A DNA stretch of 64,000 bases from Corynespora cassiicola (GCA_022059125.1 JAEUWY010000005.1:2294001-2358000); one strand, 5' to 3'; positions 22,674 to 34,900 are shown, counted from the first letter of the stretch. Notes: generated by a model not told the origin, from the sequence alone. Translations and numbers: made by a program.

Positions 22674-22829
22674 TGGGAATTCTTATTGTCTATATTCACA
22701 AAGCATCTTGTGTTCATTCAGATATCCATCTTACAGTTGTAGAAGGTGTCTAGTTGCCAATTTGAAGCACACACTTGCATTCTTGAGAATTATGATTGAT
22801 CTTCCAATTTATGTAAAATGACCTCAAAA

Positions 22830-24698
22830 TTAATATGCTCCAGTATTCCTGGGTCGCATTGCATCTAAGATTTCAAAGTTTGAGAATCTGTTTGGTCGAT
22901 CCTCAGCGGGATGCTGCATAGACTCGGATCGTCTTGATCTCCGGATACGATTTTCCTTCCAGTCAATGAACCATTCCATGATAGCACCGCCATAGAATGC
23001 GAGAAATATCGAAAAACCAACAACTCCAACTGTCAGGGAAGCCGATACGATCCAGAAAAGCCGTTGGGTGGTTTCCATGTCGCGTATATCCGAGAAATTC
23101 ATACCGAAGAAGCTAGACACAAACGATAAGGGCAGAAATATGATAGTGACGATGGTGAATACCATGATTGCTTTGCCGTGGTCTTCTAAGCGGATATTAA
23201 CCAGTTGAATAGTGCGATTAATTAATGTGTTGCTGTTTTCGCGAAGCGCACATAGATCTGAATATTCTCTGTGAAGATTCTCGGACAGTTGCTCTATTGG
23301 ATCCGAGAGACTGGAAAAAGATAATTGACGGTATGTGGCGATATCTGAGGGAGGTATATTCAAGGGCGAACGATAATGATTGCGAGAAGAGCCGTGTGAT
23401 AGTCCGCGAGCCCTGGCTGGCTGCAACACGTTCTTTAAGTTGGCAATGAGCTCCATCTGCTGGTCCATTATCTGAGCTATTATATTGAGCTCTTCTTGCA
23501 CCTGTAAAAGATCCATTACAAGCTTTGTGCTTGGGCTGCGATGCAGACGATACTGGAGATGACCAAGGTAGCTCGCATACCGATCAGTCAGGCACAGTTT
23601 AATATCGGGCCAGAAGCTGCGATGCAGCATACCCAGGGCCCCATTTAGGGCAGTTATGATGTGTATATAGGAAGTATAATCCTTGTCTTGCGCAGTATTG
23701 AAGAAGGCGTTGCGAATACCCCGAAAAGACACCTCAGAGATCCGTGCGGACAATTGCAGAGGTGGCCAGCGAGACTTCCAAGATTGGTTACTGGAGAAAG
23801 TGACAATGTGATGAGCATCTATCACCAAGATCCATAGCTCATCTACATTGAGGCTCGTAGGATAGTGGCCATACCAGCGTCGCACTTTGAGATCCAAGGA
23901 ACGGTCCGTCAACCATGGCTTGTGCTTCGTAAACACCTGCTGCGATTCCCGATCCGAAGTGTCCTCAAGTCTGTAAAAGTGTTGAAGAATTGATCTAAGT
24001 AGATGGGAAGAACTCCTGCCAGACTGATATCCTTCGCGAGGATCGATTTGGAATTTCAACGGGGGCGTTTTGCCTTCAACCGTCCAGTCCAGAAATGGGA
24101 CGCTGAGTAGTAGTGGCCGTTCGGAGCTCTCATTTGAATCAATATGACCTTCTAAAAGGCACTGAAAGAAGGGCGAAAAGTATCTTCCATGCTTTGAGAC
24201 TCTCTCCTGCTGGTTTACGCAATGCTCTAGTCGATTGAGAGCGGCTGTTATTCTGGACGGACCTCTTGACCAGTCGGACAGCCCAACAAGACAGCCTGAA
24301 AGATAATCGGGGAACTTGCTTGAGATGTGAATCCACCTGCATTTTCGCTTTTCTTGAGAATCAAGAACTGATTCCTGCACTCCTTTGCTGCGCAAGCAGT
24401 TCAACCAACCGAATTCAGCGACCAGAGATCTCAGGTGGTTTTGTTCGTTTCGGTGATGACTTGTTTGCCCCCCCTGGAAATCATCCATAAGTTTGTCTCT
24501 ATTCTTCAGGTCTGGTAACAAGGCTGATGGCAGGATCTCCAGCATTTCCAGCATGGGATCGGTGTCTGCCCTCCATTCTTCCAAACGGATGTCATGGACC
24601 TGAAGTTGGGGTGGAGATAGGCGCCGATTCCTCCAGTATGCATCGGAGCCCCAATCGAATTGCGCAAGTGTGGAACCTTTCGCGTGGACGAAGGGCAT
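22830..24698 (-). CDS. CorA-like Mg2+ transporter family protein
   Basis: A single exon gives 622 aa. The C-terminal part holds two membrane helices separated by a short loop. The first ends in the CorA signature G532-M533-N534 (SSFFGMNFSDI), the selectivity motif of this family. The ~480-residue N-terminal region is a large cytosolic domain of the fungal CorA-like type, with a long helix (VQEELNIIAQIMDQQMEL) leading to the membrane. It should form a pentameric divalent-cation channel in the plasma membrane. The loop after GMN lacks the acidic E-x-P-E loop of bacterial CorA, as is common in this fungal branch, so transport activity is not certain. A run of 12 A (minus strand, 24712-24723) lies just upstream of the ATG. 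It converges on the secreted cysteine-rich gene, 156 bp apart. Confidence 0.82.
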   Translation of the reverse strand: MPFVHAKGSTLAQFDWGSDAYWRNRRLSPPQLQVHDIRLEEWRADTDPMLEMLEILPSALLPDLKNRDKLMDDFQGGQTSHHRNEQNHLRSLVAEFGWLNCLRSKGVQESVLDSQEKRKCRWIHISSKFPDYLSGCLVGLSDWSRGPSRITAALNRLEHCVNQQERVSKHGRYFSPFFQCLLEGHIDSNESSERPLLLSVPFLDWTVEGKTPPLKFQIDPREGYQSGRSSSHLLRSILQHFYRLEDTSDRESQQVFTKHKPWLTDRSLDLKVRRWYGHYPTSLNVDELWILVIDAHHIVTFSSNQSWKSRWPPLQLSARISEVSFRGIRNAFFNTAQDKDYTSYIHIITALNGALGMLHRSFWPDIKLCLTDRYASYLGHLQYRLHRSPSTKLVMDLLQVQEELNIIAQIMDQQMELIANLKNVLQPARARGLSHGSSRNHYRSPLNIPPSDIATYRQLSFSSLSDPIEQLSENLHREYSDLCALRENSNTLINRTIQLVNIRLEDHGKAIMVFTIVTIIFLPLSFVSSFFGMNFSDIRDMETTQRLFWIVSASLTVGVVGFSIFLAFYGGAIMEWFIDWKENRIRRSRRSESMQHPAEDRPNRFSNFEILDAMRPRNTGAY

Positions 24699-25289
24699 GT
24701 TGCTCTTCTTCTTTTTTTTTTTTAACCGCGACTACTCCTGACAGGGATGAGACGATGATGCGGTCATCAATGACGCCTGGCACCTGAATGATGGATAGCT
24801 ATGGATAATATGGGTAGGTCGATTGAGGCTGCATACACCCCAGTTTGAGAATGGCGCGCATTGAGATAATCAAGCAGATTCGGAACGTGAAGCATACGGT
24901 GATGGTTCCGAGCCAGAGCTGAAGCTGAGAAAAGTGGCGGTTCCGCTTTACCCCTTTCGGACGCAAGACAGCTCCTCCCGCAGCCACCCAATCGATCTCC
25001 GAAGCATGTTTTTTGCCCAGACACGCATCATTGATGCGCGGAAGACGCGCCGGAATGAAGAAATGCCCGTCTTACATTTTCCGCGGGCGTGATTGGCTCT
25101 TGGTTACTTGATCAGGGACGCATCACAGCTGCAAGGCACTCGGCTCTCCGCAAGCTGCGGTCATGGAAGGCATATTTGAACGAAGCACGTCGCTGCGAAC
25201 ATGGTGTGGTCGTTGCTGTTGACCTTGTTTTCATTATCAAGATACAAATCGAGCCTGCAAGATCTTCACGATGGGAAGGTAAAGAATGC
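24699..25289. other. Intergenic, divergent promoter region
   Basis: Lies between the CorA-like gene and the DUF2231-like gene. It holds a 12-nt A/T homopolymer at 24712-24723. An ORF upstream of the next gene runs back to 25089, so its first exon could begin here. Confidence 0.4.
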
Positions 25290-25895
25290 ATGATTGCCGA
25301 GCTCCAGGCCCAGGAACTGACAGGATGCAGCGAACCAATTCACCCAGCGATGGTGCACGTCCCTTTCGCGTTCATGTTTCTGAGCGCTGCCCTTGACGTC
25401 CTGTATTATGCTTCCATTACGCCCGCAACCTCGTCGACGGTTCTGTCAGCGCGTTGGTCAGCCCCTGGGTGCTCTTTGGAAAGCGGGTGCTGACACCAAG
25501 ACGCAGTCAAGGCGGTAGAGTTTCAGCTCGACCCGGCAGCGCTGCCGGTGCTGTCGCACTACATCACGATCCTCACGCTGGCATTCTCGGTCCCTGCCAT
25601 TGTCACAGGCGCCATGGAACTCGCTCCGGTCATCAAACGCGACGGGTTTTCGTCCAAGAAGGCCCAGGTCGGAGTGGTGCACGCGCTGGTCAATGAGGTC
25701 ACGGTGTTTGGCACAGCCTATAACTACTGGACTAGGAGGTCAAACATTGGATTCGCGCCGAGCCCGACTAATGTGTTGGTCAGTGCAGTTGCCCACCCAG
25801 CATCGGTCTTTGCTGCATACCTCGGGGCAAAGCTGGTGTACCAGTACGGGATGGGCGTCGGCCGCGGGAGCAGCAGGGCGAAGAAATCGCAGTGA
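25290..25895 (+). CDS. DUF2231-like small membrane protein
   Basis: Two exons (25290-25452, 25507-25895) give 183 aa. The 54-nt intron has donor GTTGGT, branch-like CTGAC and acceptor GCAG, phase 1. The family core is visible as HPAMVHVPFAFMFLSAALD in exon 1 and SHYITILTLAFSVPAIVTGA in exon 2. GFSSKKAQVGVVHALVNEV and a last hydrophobic helix follow. About four membrane helices are expected. The function of this family is unknown; fungal members are predicted membrane proteins. The start is uncertain: the reading frame stays open back to 25089, and an upstream small exon splicing to the CAG before CGAACC (near 25339) is also possible. The downstream part is secure. Confidence 0.7.
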
Positions 25896-26614
25896 TCGGG
25901 GAAAGACAGGTCAGGCCAGGCCAAGCATCTCGGCCCAGGGACAGGCGCAGGCACCGCTGGGGCGCATCAGGCCCCCAGGCCTGCTGTCGGGACAATCCAA
26001 GGCACGGGCAGGCGGTAACTCCAAGTTGGAGAGGGCCGCCGGTTGTGGCTATCAGGAACAGCAGCGGGAGCGTATCGTCAGTTAGTAATGCCATCTGTTT
26101 CCCTGCACAAATCGTCGTGTGTCGCGTCGTGATAGGCTTTTTCGCGCCAAGCCCCTAGCTTATCATTGGCCGACGTGAACATCTGCTCGTCGACATGCGC
26201 CCCGCGATACCGCCTTACTCCATCCGCCGCACCTAGCCTCGCCCCAGTACCCGGAACCAGCAGCGGCTTCCACCCTACTGCGTGGAAGCTCAGTCGAAAT
26301 GCCCTTCAATTGCCAAATTTCCGACCCCGAGCGCTTATCGCCGCCATCCCCAGCGCCTTGATCTGCCCCCAAGTGCAGTAGCGCAGAAGCGGGCATGGCT
26401 GATGACACACAGAATGGAGGATCGGGCGAAGTAGTCCGGCTTCATGGCAGCAGTAGTAACGTCCTTTATCAGGGTACGAGTGGGGTGAAAGTCTCCGACT
26501 CTGCATGGCCGCTTTCCAAGAGCAGCTCCATGGCTTGACCAAGGTATATATCTCCGGGGCCTGGGGCCCAGGTACGACGGTACCGCTTCTCGCCGTCGCA
26601 GGTCCTCTTCAAAC
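25896..26614. other. Intergenic, no gene seen
   Basis: GC-rich spacer upstream of the amidase. Overlapping short ORFs on both strands have no domain. Confidence 0.45.
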
Positions 26615-28554
26615 ATGCGGTTCAACCAGCTCGTTGTTTCGGCCGTCCTTGGCTTGCTCTCCACTGCCCATGCTTCCATCTCATCCACTGGTTTCACGGT
26701 CTCGCTGGGGGATGTGGCCTACTTTCTCCCTCCAAAGGCGGTAGCAACCATTTCGGCGAAAGGCCTGCAGGCTGCTTTCACAGACGGACCTTTCCTCCCC
26801 TTCACCGTGTTCAATTCTGGCGGATATGGTGCTAGCGACCTCTCTGCTGCAGCAGCAGAGTATTCGGGCAAGGATGATGTTTTCCAGCAGGCTTTCTTAG
26901 AAGGCAAGTAACCCAGCTGTCTTCACCTCCAGATTCTGTCTTGCTAATTCCAGCAGCCATTTATGTGCAGGGAAGCCAAAACTCCAGCACGACCAGCATT
27001 CAATTGTCCAACCTCACCAGCACGGTGATAACAGGAGCTTGCTCCCAGCAGCTCAATCCTGGACCGTACTTCCTGAGCTCGACTGGCCATGTCTATGAAG
27101 CATGGAGACTTTATTCTGACAAGGCTGGCGCGTTTACGGAATCTGTCTTCGCCAATGGAGATGGCTCTTATTCGGTCTTGCCCGCAGGCACTGTTGGTCA
27201 AAGGCTCGCCATTGCTGTTCCATCGCGACTGTACTACACCAAGACGGAAGAGCACCCGCTTGCTGGCGTTCGAATCGGCATCAAGGACATTTATGATATC
27301 AAGGGTCTCAGAACGTCAAACGGAAACAAGGCCTGGTACTGGCTGTACCCTCCTGCTAGCAACACCGCCACCCCTGTCCAGCATCTCGTCGATGCCGGTG
27401 CCATTATAGTAGGCAAGATGCTAACTAGTCAATTTGCCAACGGCGAGACTGCGACGGCCGACTGGGTGGACTACCATGAGGCCTTCAATCCTCGTGGCGA
27501 TGGCTACCAGGACACTTCATCAAGCTCTTCGGGTGGAGGTGCCGGAACTGCTGCGTACGATTGGCTGGATGTCACTCTGGGCTCTGATACGGGAGGCAGT
27601 GTTCGTGGACCTGCGCAGGTACAGGGAGTCTATGGAAATCGCCCATCGCACGGTCTCGTGTCGCTTGAACACACCATGCCGTTGAGTCCGGTGCTTGACA
27701 CTGCTGGACTGTTGGCACGAGACCCTAGCGTTTGGAAGGATACCGCAAAGGTCATGTACGGTTCCAATATCACGTTCAGTACCTCGTATCCGTCTCGAAT
27801 CTTGACGCACGCATGGCCCACGACCGCAGAAGACGTTGCCAGTACCCTCCTGGTTGACTTCCTCGGAAATGTTACATCTTTTTTGGGAACCAATGCCACA
27901 GCGTTCAACATCAGTACTGCCTGGGCGGACGACAATGTTGAGGCCGAGCCCTTGGAAACTATGCTCAACACCACATATGCGGTGCTGATCACGAAGCAGC
28001 AGATTCCCCTTGTCCGGGAGCCCTTTTACGAAGACTATGCTGCCAAGCACGACGGCCGTCGCCCCTTCGTTAACCCTGTGCCCCTCGCACGTTGGGGCTG
28101 GGGCGACAATTCTTCAGCAACCGTGGAGGAGGCGGTGGCCAACATGACCACTTTCATGTCTTGGTTCAACACCACTGTTCTCATACCTGACGAGAAGACT
28201 TGCTCTAGCAGCTTGCTCATGTATGTCGGTGGCACTGGAAGGACCACATACCGCAACGCCTATCGAAGTCCTCCCGGCGTACCCTTGGGCTTCGGCATCT
28301 CGCGTATTTCGGGTTTCTCAGAGGCCCCCGACTTTGTTGTTCCCATCGGCGAAGCTCCGTACAATTCTACGATCACTCAGCACGTTGAGTATCTACCTGT
28401 GGCAGTCAATTTCATGGCCGCAAAGGGTTGTGATGGGATGCTCTTTGAACTGATTGCGGATTTGTACGAGGTCGGCATTCTAAAGAAGGCCTTGGCTGGA
28501 CAGAGCGGAATAACGGGAGGCAAGGCCCTCTCAAAGAGACATCTGATGTTTTGA
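26615..28554 (+). CDS. Secreted amidase-signature family hydrolase
   Basis: Two exons (26615-26903, 26954-28554) give 629 aa. The intron is 50 nt with a GC donor (AAG|GCAAGT...TTCCAG, phase 1); no GT donor keeps the frame. A cleavable signal peptide is seen in the first ~20 residues ([14 protein letters not shown]). An N-terminal ~100-residue domain precedes the amidase core, as in many fungal secreted members. The Ser-Ser-Lys triad is in place: K207 in [10 protein letters not shown], the Ser-rich loop at ~285-289 ([11 protein letters not shown]), and the nucleophile S312 in [12 protein letters not shown]. Many N-x-S/T sites fit secretion. The family hydrolyses amide or related bonds; the substrate is unknown. 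This is not the mitochondrial GatA, because it is secreted and carries an extra N-terminal domain. Confidence 0.88.
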
Positions 28555-29127
28555 GACGAATAATGACAACAATGGTAAATGGCCCCATATAGATTAGCAT
28601 ACGATGATACATGATATTCTTCAAAAGCAAAAGATTCAAAAACATGACATATACTAGCGCGGAGAGCATAGCCAGCTGCTCAACCACTCTTCCCGCCCTT
28701 CACCACTCAGTGTATACTTTTTCGACAGTGACGTCATAACGCGATACGCGTCAATTGACGCGTTTGCCTGCTAATTTTTCTCCTGTGCCTGTGAAAGACG
28801 TGTTTGTAGAGTAGTGTTGGCGAGCAGGCCCGAGAAAAACTAGTGTCAGACTACAGAGTGGTCGGAGTCGAGGCGAAAAGGGAGGCATCCTTAGTCTTTC
28901 CAGGTGGTCCGTGCCAAAGCGCGCCAAGCGTGCCATCGACATTATTCTGCTGCTACTCCCCGTCTTCTGCTCACTCACCACTCCACGCGCCGACCCAGCC
29001 AACGCGCCCACCACACACATCGCCAACCAGTCGCACCGGCATCAGCTTCTGAATCTGCGACCCCTACGCGATCGGACAGAAACCCAAACAACCACATTCA
29101 CGCCGCGAACGGCCCAAACGGGCAATC
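28555..29127. other. Intergenic between amidase and ISWI
   Basis: Holds the 3' flank of the amidase and the ISWI promoter. The notable element is the MluI-box palindrome at 28746-28763. Confidence 0.5.
28746..28763. promoter_or_regulatory. Palindromic pair of MluI cell-cycle boxes
   Basis: ACGCGTCAATTGACGCGT is a perfect 18-bp palindrome with an ACGCGT box at each end, 12 bp apart start to start. It is 365 bp upstream of the ISWI start. ACGCGT is the known target of the Swi6-containing MBF factor in fungi; occupancy here is inferred. Confidence 0.55.
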
Positions 29128-32100
29128 ATGGCGCCCTCGCGGACTCGTAACCTCGACTCCGACGGTCCTTCCACCGCTGACGTGTCGACAAACGAAGATG
29201 TGGAGATGCAGGATCAGAATGACAACATCGACGGATTTAAGAAGTTCGGGGTAAGTCACTGCCTTTATCCAAGTGGCACCTCCGCGCGGAGAAGGTACTC
29301 CGTGTTCCGCTTTGTCGCAAGCAGTGTGGAAGGAATGTTTGGTCCGCTGTCCTCAGACTTCTTCCATGATGCTGGGATCGGCACCTTCTCCTTCAACATG
29401 GCTGCAAACGCGACCAGTTCACGCGCGGCGCATGCCACGTCGGCGGAGCACTTGAGAAGCCCACAGCAACGCGAAATCGAATAACTAGGCTGACCTTCTT
29501 CTTGCAGTACTACCAGGACACACCCGACTATACGGTACAGATTGCTCTTTCCCCACCTGGCGCGACGCGTCCGGTGCTAACAGCAAGCAGGACTCGGACA
29601 CAAATCCCAATACCACCGCAAGCAGTGTCGCAGGAGACGCGCCAGCCGACGGTCGCAGGCGGAGAACGGAAGTTTACAACATGCGCAAGAGTATGTTTGG
29701 CAAGAAACACGACCGCCTGGGCGCGTCCAAGGTTAGTTCCGATACCCTTCTTCGTGTCGGCAACCAGTTCGCTGACTAGCGTGACCGTATAAAGGAGGAC
29801 GATACTATTCGGCGCTTTAGATATCTCCTAGGCCTCACGGATTTGTTCCGTCACTTCATTGACACCAACCCGAATCCGCGCATCAAGGAGGTGCTTGCCG
29901 AAATCGACCGCCAGAACACCGAAGACGAAGTGAAGGCCAAGAACAGCAAAAAGCGCGCGGGCGGAGCAGGCACAGAGCGTCGCCGCAAGACCGAGCAGGA
30001 GGAAGATGCTGAGCTGGTGAGGGAAGAGAAGCATGGCGCCCACAATGAGACCATCTTCCGGGAGTCGCCCGGCTACATCAAGGGTGGCAGCATGCGAGAC
30101 TACCAGGTTGCCGGTCTCAACTGGCTGATCTCTCTTCACGAGAATGGTATCTCTGGCATTCTGGCCGACGAGATGGGTCTGGGCAAGACGCTGCAGACCA
30201 TCTCTTTCATCGGTTATCTCCGCTACATAGCAGGCATCACCGGGCCCCATTTGGTTGCCGTGCCCAAATCTACACTCGACAACTGGAAGCGCGAATTCGG
30301 CAAATGGATTCCGGATATCAATGTTTTGGTGTTGCAGGGTGCAAAAGACGAGCGCGCCGAGCTGATCCAGGACCGACTTATTGACGAGAAGTTTGACGTC
30401 TGCATCACCAGTTACGAGATGATTCTTCGCGAAAAGTCACATCTCAAGAAATTCGCTTGGGAGTACATCATCGTCGATGAGGCCCACCGCATCAAGAACG
30501 AAGAGTCGTCGCTTGCACAGATCATCCGACTGTTCAACTCGCGAAACCGTCTTCTCATCACTGGTACCCCGCTACAGAACAACCTCCACGAGCTGTGGGC
30601 CCTGCTCAACTTCTTGCTTCCCGATGTTTTCGGCGACTCTGCGGCTTTCGATGAGTGGTTTTCTTCCCAAGAGGAGGACTCTGATACCGTGGTGCAGCAG
30701 TTGCACAAGGTGCTACGGCCTTTCTTGCTACGTCGTGTGAAGAGCGATGTCGAAAAGTCGCTCCTGCCGAAGAAAGAACTCAACCTGTACATTGGTATGT
30801 CCGACATGCAAGTCAAGTGGTACAAGAAGATTCTGGAGAAAGACATTGATGCAGTCAATGGCGCCGCAGGCAACAAGGAGTCCAAGACTCGTCTCTTGAA
30901 CATTGTCATGCAGTTGAGGAAGTGTTGCAACCACCCGTACCTTTTTGAAGGAGCCGAGCCAGGACCGCCATACACGACGGATGAGCACCTCGTCTACAAC
31001 TCTGCGAAGATGGTCATGCTCGACAAGCTCCTCAAGCGCATGAAGGCCCAGGGCAGCCGAGTGCTCATCTTCTCCCAGATGAGTCGTTTGCTCGATATTC
31101 TCGAGGACTACTCCGTCATGCGTGGTTATCAGTACTGCCGAATCGATGGCTCAACGGCACACGAGGACCGTATCGCTGCTATTGACGAGTACAACAAGGA
31201 GAACTCTGAAAAGTTTCTCTTTTTGCTCACCACTCGTGCTGGTGGTCTTGGCATCAACCTGACCAGCGCCGACATTGTCGTCCTCTTCGACAGCGATTGG
31301 AACCCCCAGGCCGATCTTCAAGCCATGGACCGCGCCCATCGTATTGGCCAGACCAAGCAAGTGATGGTTTTCCGTTTCGTCACCGAGAATGCCATTGAAG
31401 AGAAGGTGCTGGAGCGTGCTGCGCAAAAGCTGCGCCTCGATCAATTGGTCATTCAGCAAGGTCGCTCACAGCAACCTGTCAAGAACGCCGCTTCCAAAGA
31501 TGAGCTTCTTACTATGATCCAACATGGTGCTGAGAAGGTTTTCAAGAGCCAGGGCGCGTTGGGAGCATCAACATCTTCGGGCGACCTCACGGAGGATGAC
31601 TTCGATGCAATCCTCAAACGCGGAGAAGAAAGAACCCAGGAACTGAATAACAAGTACGAGAAGCTAGGCCTTGACGATTTGCAAAAGTTCACCTCCGATT
31701 CGACCTACGAGTGGAACGGCGAGACTTTCCAGCCCCGAAAGAAGGACATTGGAATCAGCTGGATCAACCCCTCGAAACGTGAGCGAAAGGAGATCGGGTA
31801 CTCTATGGATAAATACTATCGCCAGGCACTCATGACAGGAGGCCGGACAGAGTCCAAGCAGCCAAGGATCCCGCGAGCTCCCAAGCAGGTTGTCATTCAC
31901 GACTACCAGTTCTTCCCAGAGAAGCTCCAAGAGCTGCAAGACAAGGAGACTGCGTGGTACCGCAAAGAAAACAACCTGAAGGCCCCGCTTCCTGACGGTA
32001 CCGAAGAGGACCTCGAGACCCGCACTGCCGACCAGGAGCTTGCACAGCAGGAGATTGACAATGCTCAACCTCTCACCGAAGAGGAGAAGGCTGAGAAGGA

Positions 32101-32926
32101 GCGCTTGATCGAGAAAGGTTTCCCCGAATGGAACAAGCGAGACTTCCAACAATTCCTCAACGGATCTGCTAAGTACGGCCGCACGAATTACGAGGGCATC
32201 TCGGAGGAAGTCGACGGCAAGACGGCTGAGGAGATTGAGCAATACGCCAAGGTCTTTTGGAAGAAGTACAAGACACTCGACAATTGGCAAAAGTACATCA
32301 ATGTTGTTGAGGAAGGCGAGGCCCGCGTCCGACACTCGGAAGAGAAGAAGCGCCTGCTTGCCAAGAAGATTAGCATGTACCGCATGCCTCTTCAGCAGAT
32401 GGTCATCAAATACACCGTGTCAACGACGAACAAGAAGGTGTACACCGAGGATGAAGACCGCTTCCTGCTGGTTATGCTGAACAAGCACGGTGTTGAGGGC
32501 GATGCCATCTACGAGAAGATTCGCGAAGAGATTCGCGAGTCGCCTCTTTTCCGTTTTGACTGGTTCTTCCTCAGCCGCACGCCCCAGGAAATTGGCCGTC
32601 GTTGTAACACGCTCATTGCAACTGTTGTGCGAGAGCTAGGCGAGGGCGACATGAAGAATGCCAAGGGCAAACGTACGCTCGAGGAGGACGATACTGAAGA
32701 GGAAGAGGAGTTGCCCGTCAAGAAGAAGGCCAAGAATGGTGTCAAGGTATGTTGAGTGCGTGGCGCAGTTCTGCGTACCAGAATGCTAATCTTGAGACAG
32801 AACAAGCAGCTCGACACGGTCAAGGCCAAGGGCTCGCCCGCATCGGCTTCCACGTCGCGCGCCACGAGTGTTGTCTCGAATAGCTCTACCCCAGCCAAGG
32901 CCAAGGCCAAGGGGAAGAAGAAATGA
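29128..32926 (+). CDS. ISWI-family chromatin-remodeling ATPase
   Basis: Five exons (29128-29250, 29508-29534, 29591-29731, 29795-32746, 32801-32926) give 1122 aa, the usual fungal ISWI length. The SNF2 ATPase core has DEMGLGKT at 222-229 (Walker A) and DEAH at 324-327. The second lobe contains the arginine-finger segment [18 protein letters not shown] and SLIDE domains follow, seen as the PRIPRAPK linker, [10 protein letters not shown] and [11 protein letters not shown] Lys/Ala-rich tail is added by the last exon; reading through intron 4 would stop after two codons. The enzyme slides and spaces nucleosomes in the nucleus, usually with partner subunits. The third intron has two in-frame acceptors (29779 and 29794); the later one matches the family better and fits the branch point at CTGAC. 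The first intron is long (257 nt). Confidence 0.95.
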
Positions 32927-33756
32927 TTGACTGGCCGTGCAGTGTTTTCCACGGCCCTGTATGGGTGTTTTGGCGTTTGACAACACTGGTGGCATTCCTC
33001 TATCTCAATTGTTATGTGCGTGTGCAGCGGACTCGGCTTCTTTTCTGTAGACTTTAAGCATCGGCTCAGTTTGGGGACTTCTAGTGTTCCTCATAAGGTA
33101 TTGGATCCGGCTGGTCCAAAGGATAGTCGTCATTGTCGATACGGCTTAGAGGTGTGTAGGGAGGTAGTCTACCCTATCCTAAGATAATTGCGACAGGCAT
33201 GCAAATGAATGTGACATCGTGTACGCGCGAGCTGAGGTTGCGTAGATCTGTTGAAATGCTTCGCCCATGGATCGTGAGGCTGGCTCCCCCATTCGAACAG
33301 TGGTGATGGCGGATGCATTTTGCAAATGCGGCTGAGCGCAGTCGAGATGAAGGCAGAGCATCACATCACTCGAGCAGACACCAAACGGTTTCAGCGCCAC
33401 GTGGTGGGGCATTGCGCACTGACGCACGGTGACGCTTGCCTTCCACGATGATCGCCAACCCTGGAATTCGTTCTACATACGGCCACACCACATCACATCT
33501 TGGCCTCCGCCCTACCGCCAACCGCTAGAGAACTCGAGTCCGGTACTGTCTTTTGAGTATGTTTTCTCCGACCCGCAATCTGCCTCCGCCTGTGCGACCA
33601 AGGGATCGCATGCCTGTGCGGTGCCCCTCTACCGCTTCGCGAACATTCTAAACGATGAAGCCAGTCTGACCTCAACACTAGACACTGTACCCTACGTCGC
33701 ACCCTCATTCGCGCTTTACTGCACCTCTTTCATCTCCTCTCCATCACATCACCAAC
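32927..33756. other. Intergenic between ISWI and GET3
   Basis: 3' flank of ISWI and promoter of GET3. No gene is supported; pyrimidine-rich DNA before the GET3 start is typical of fungal leaders. Confidence 0.5.
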
Positions 33757-34900
33757 ATGGCGAACGCGGTAGTGCTAGACGACGACGTCATGGAGCCTAC
33801 GCTCCAGTCCATCCTTGACCAGAAGACACTACGCTGGATTTTTGTAGGAGGCAAAGGAGGTGTCGGAAAGACGACAACGTCGTGTTCCCTCGCTATTCAG
33901 CTTGCAAAGCACCGCAAATCAGTGCTGCTCATATCCACCGATCCCGCGCACAATCTCAGCGACGCGTTCAACCAAAAATTCGGCAAAGATGCGCGCTTGA
34001 TAGAAGGCTTCGACAACTTGAGCGCTATGGAGATTGATCCTAATGGCAGCATCCAGGACCTCTTGGCGGCTGGCGGTGAGGGAACTGAGGATGCGATGGC
34101 AGGACTGGGAGGGATGGGCAACATGATGCAAGATTTGGCCTTTAGCGTGAGTATTCTGAGCGCACCGTGTCTTGTACAGGATCCTAGGGCTAACGCACAT
34201 GCCTTCGACAGATACCTGGAGTTGATGAGGCCATGTCCTTTGCCGAAGTCCTCAAGCAGGTCAAATCGCTCTCCTACGAGGTCATCATTTTCGATACCGC
34301 GCCCACGGGCCACACCCTCCGCTTCCTTCAGTTCCCCACCGTCATGGAGAAGGCCCTGGCCAAGGTATCGCAGCTTTCGCGCCAGTTTGGCCCCATGCTG
34401 AACTCGTTCCTCGGCGGCGGCGGTCGTCTCCCGAACGGACAGAACATTGATGAGTTGGTGGAGAAGATGGAATCACTGCGCGCTACAATCTCGGAAGTCA
34501 ATGGACAGTTCAAGGATGCAGACCTGACGACATTCGTCTGCGTCTGTATTCCAGAGTTCCTGAGCTTGTACGAGACGGAGCGTATGATCCAGGAGTTGAA
34601 CAGCTACGAGATCGACACCCATGCGATTGTCGTCAACCAGCTGCTGTTCCCCAAGCAGGATAACCCTTGCGAACAGTGCAATGCTCGGCGGAAGATGCAA
34701 AAGAAATACCTCGAGCAGATTGAGGAATTATACGACGAGTTCAACGTGGTCAAGATGCCATTGTTGGTCGAGGAAGTGCGAGGCAAGGAGAAGCTCGAGA
34801 AGTATGTCATTCGATACTACCAATGTCAAGACAGCACGGTGCTAACATGCAACGCAGGTTCAGCGAAATGCTGGTCAAGCCCTTCCAGCCGCCTCAGTAG
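33757..34900 (+). CDS. GET3/ArsA-type ATPase for tail-anchored proteins
   Basis: Three exons (33757-34146, 34212-34801, 34858-34900) give 340 aa, the normal length. The deviant P-loop [10 protein letters not shown] is at 31-40, followed by [12 protein letters not shown] (switch I) and [11 protein letters not shown] (switch II). The zinc-binding C-x2-C pair of the homodimer is C283 and C286 (NPCEQCNAR). The hydrophobic client groove lies in the Met/Gly-rich helices near 115-200. The last exon supplies the C-terminal FSEMLVKPF; reading through the second intron would replace it. The protein shuttles tail-anchored membrane proteins to the ER receptor Get1/Get2 in the cytosol. Introns are 65 and 56 nt. 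Nothing is odd about the gene. Confidence 0.95.
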
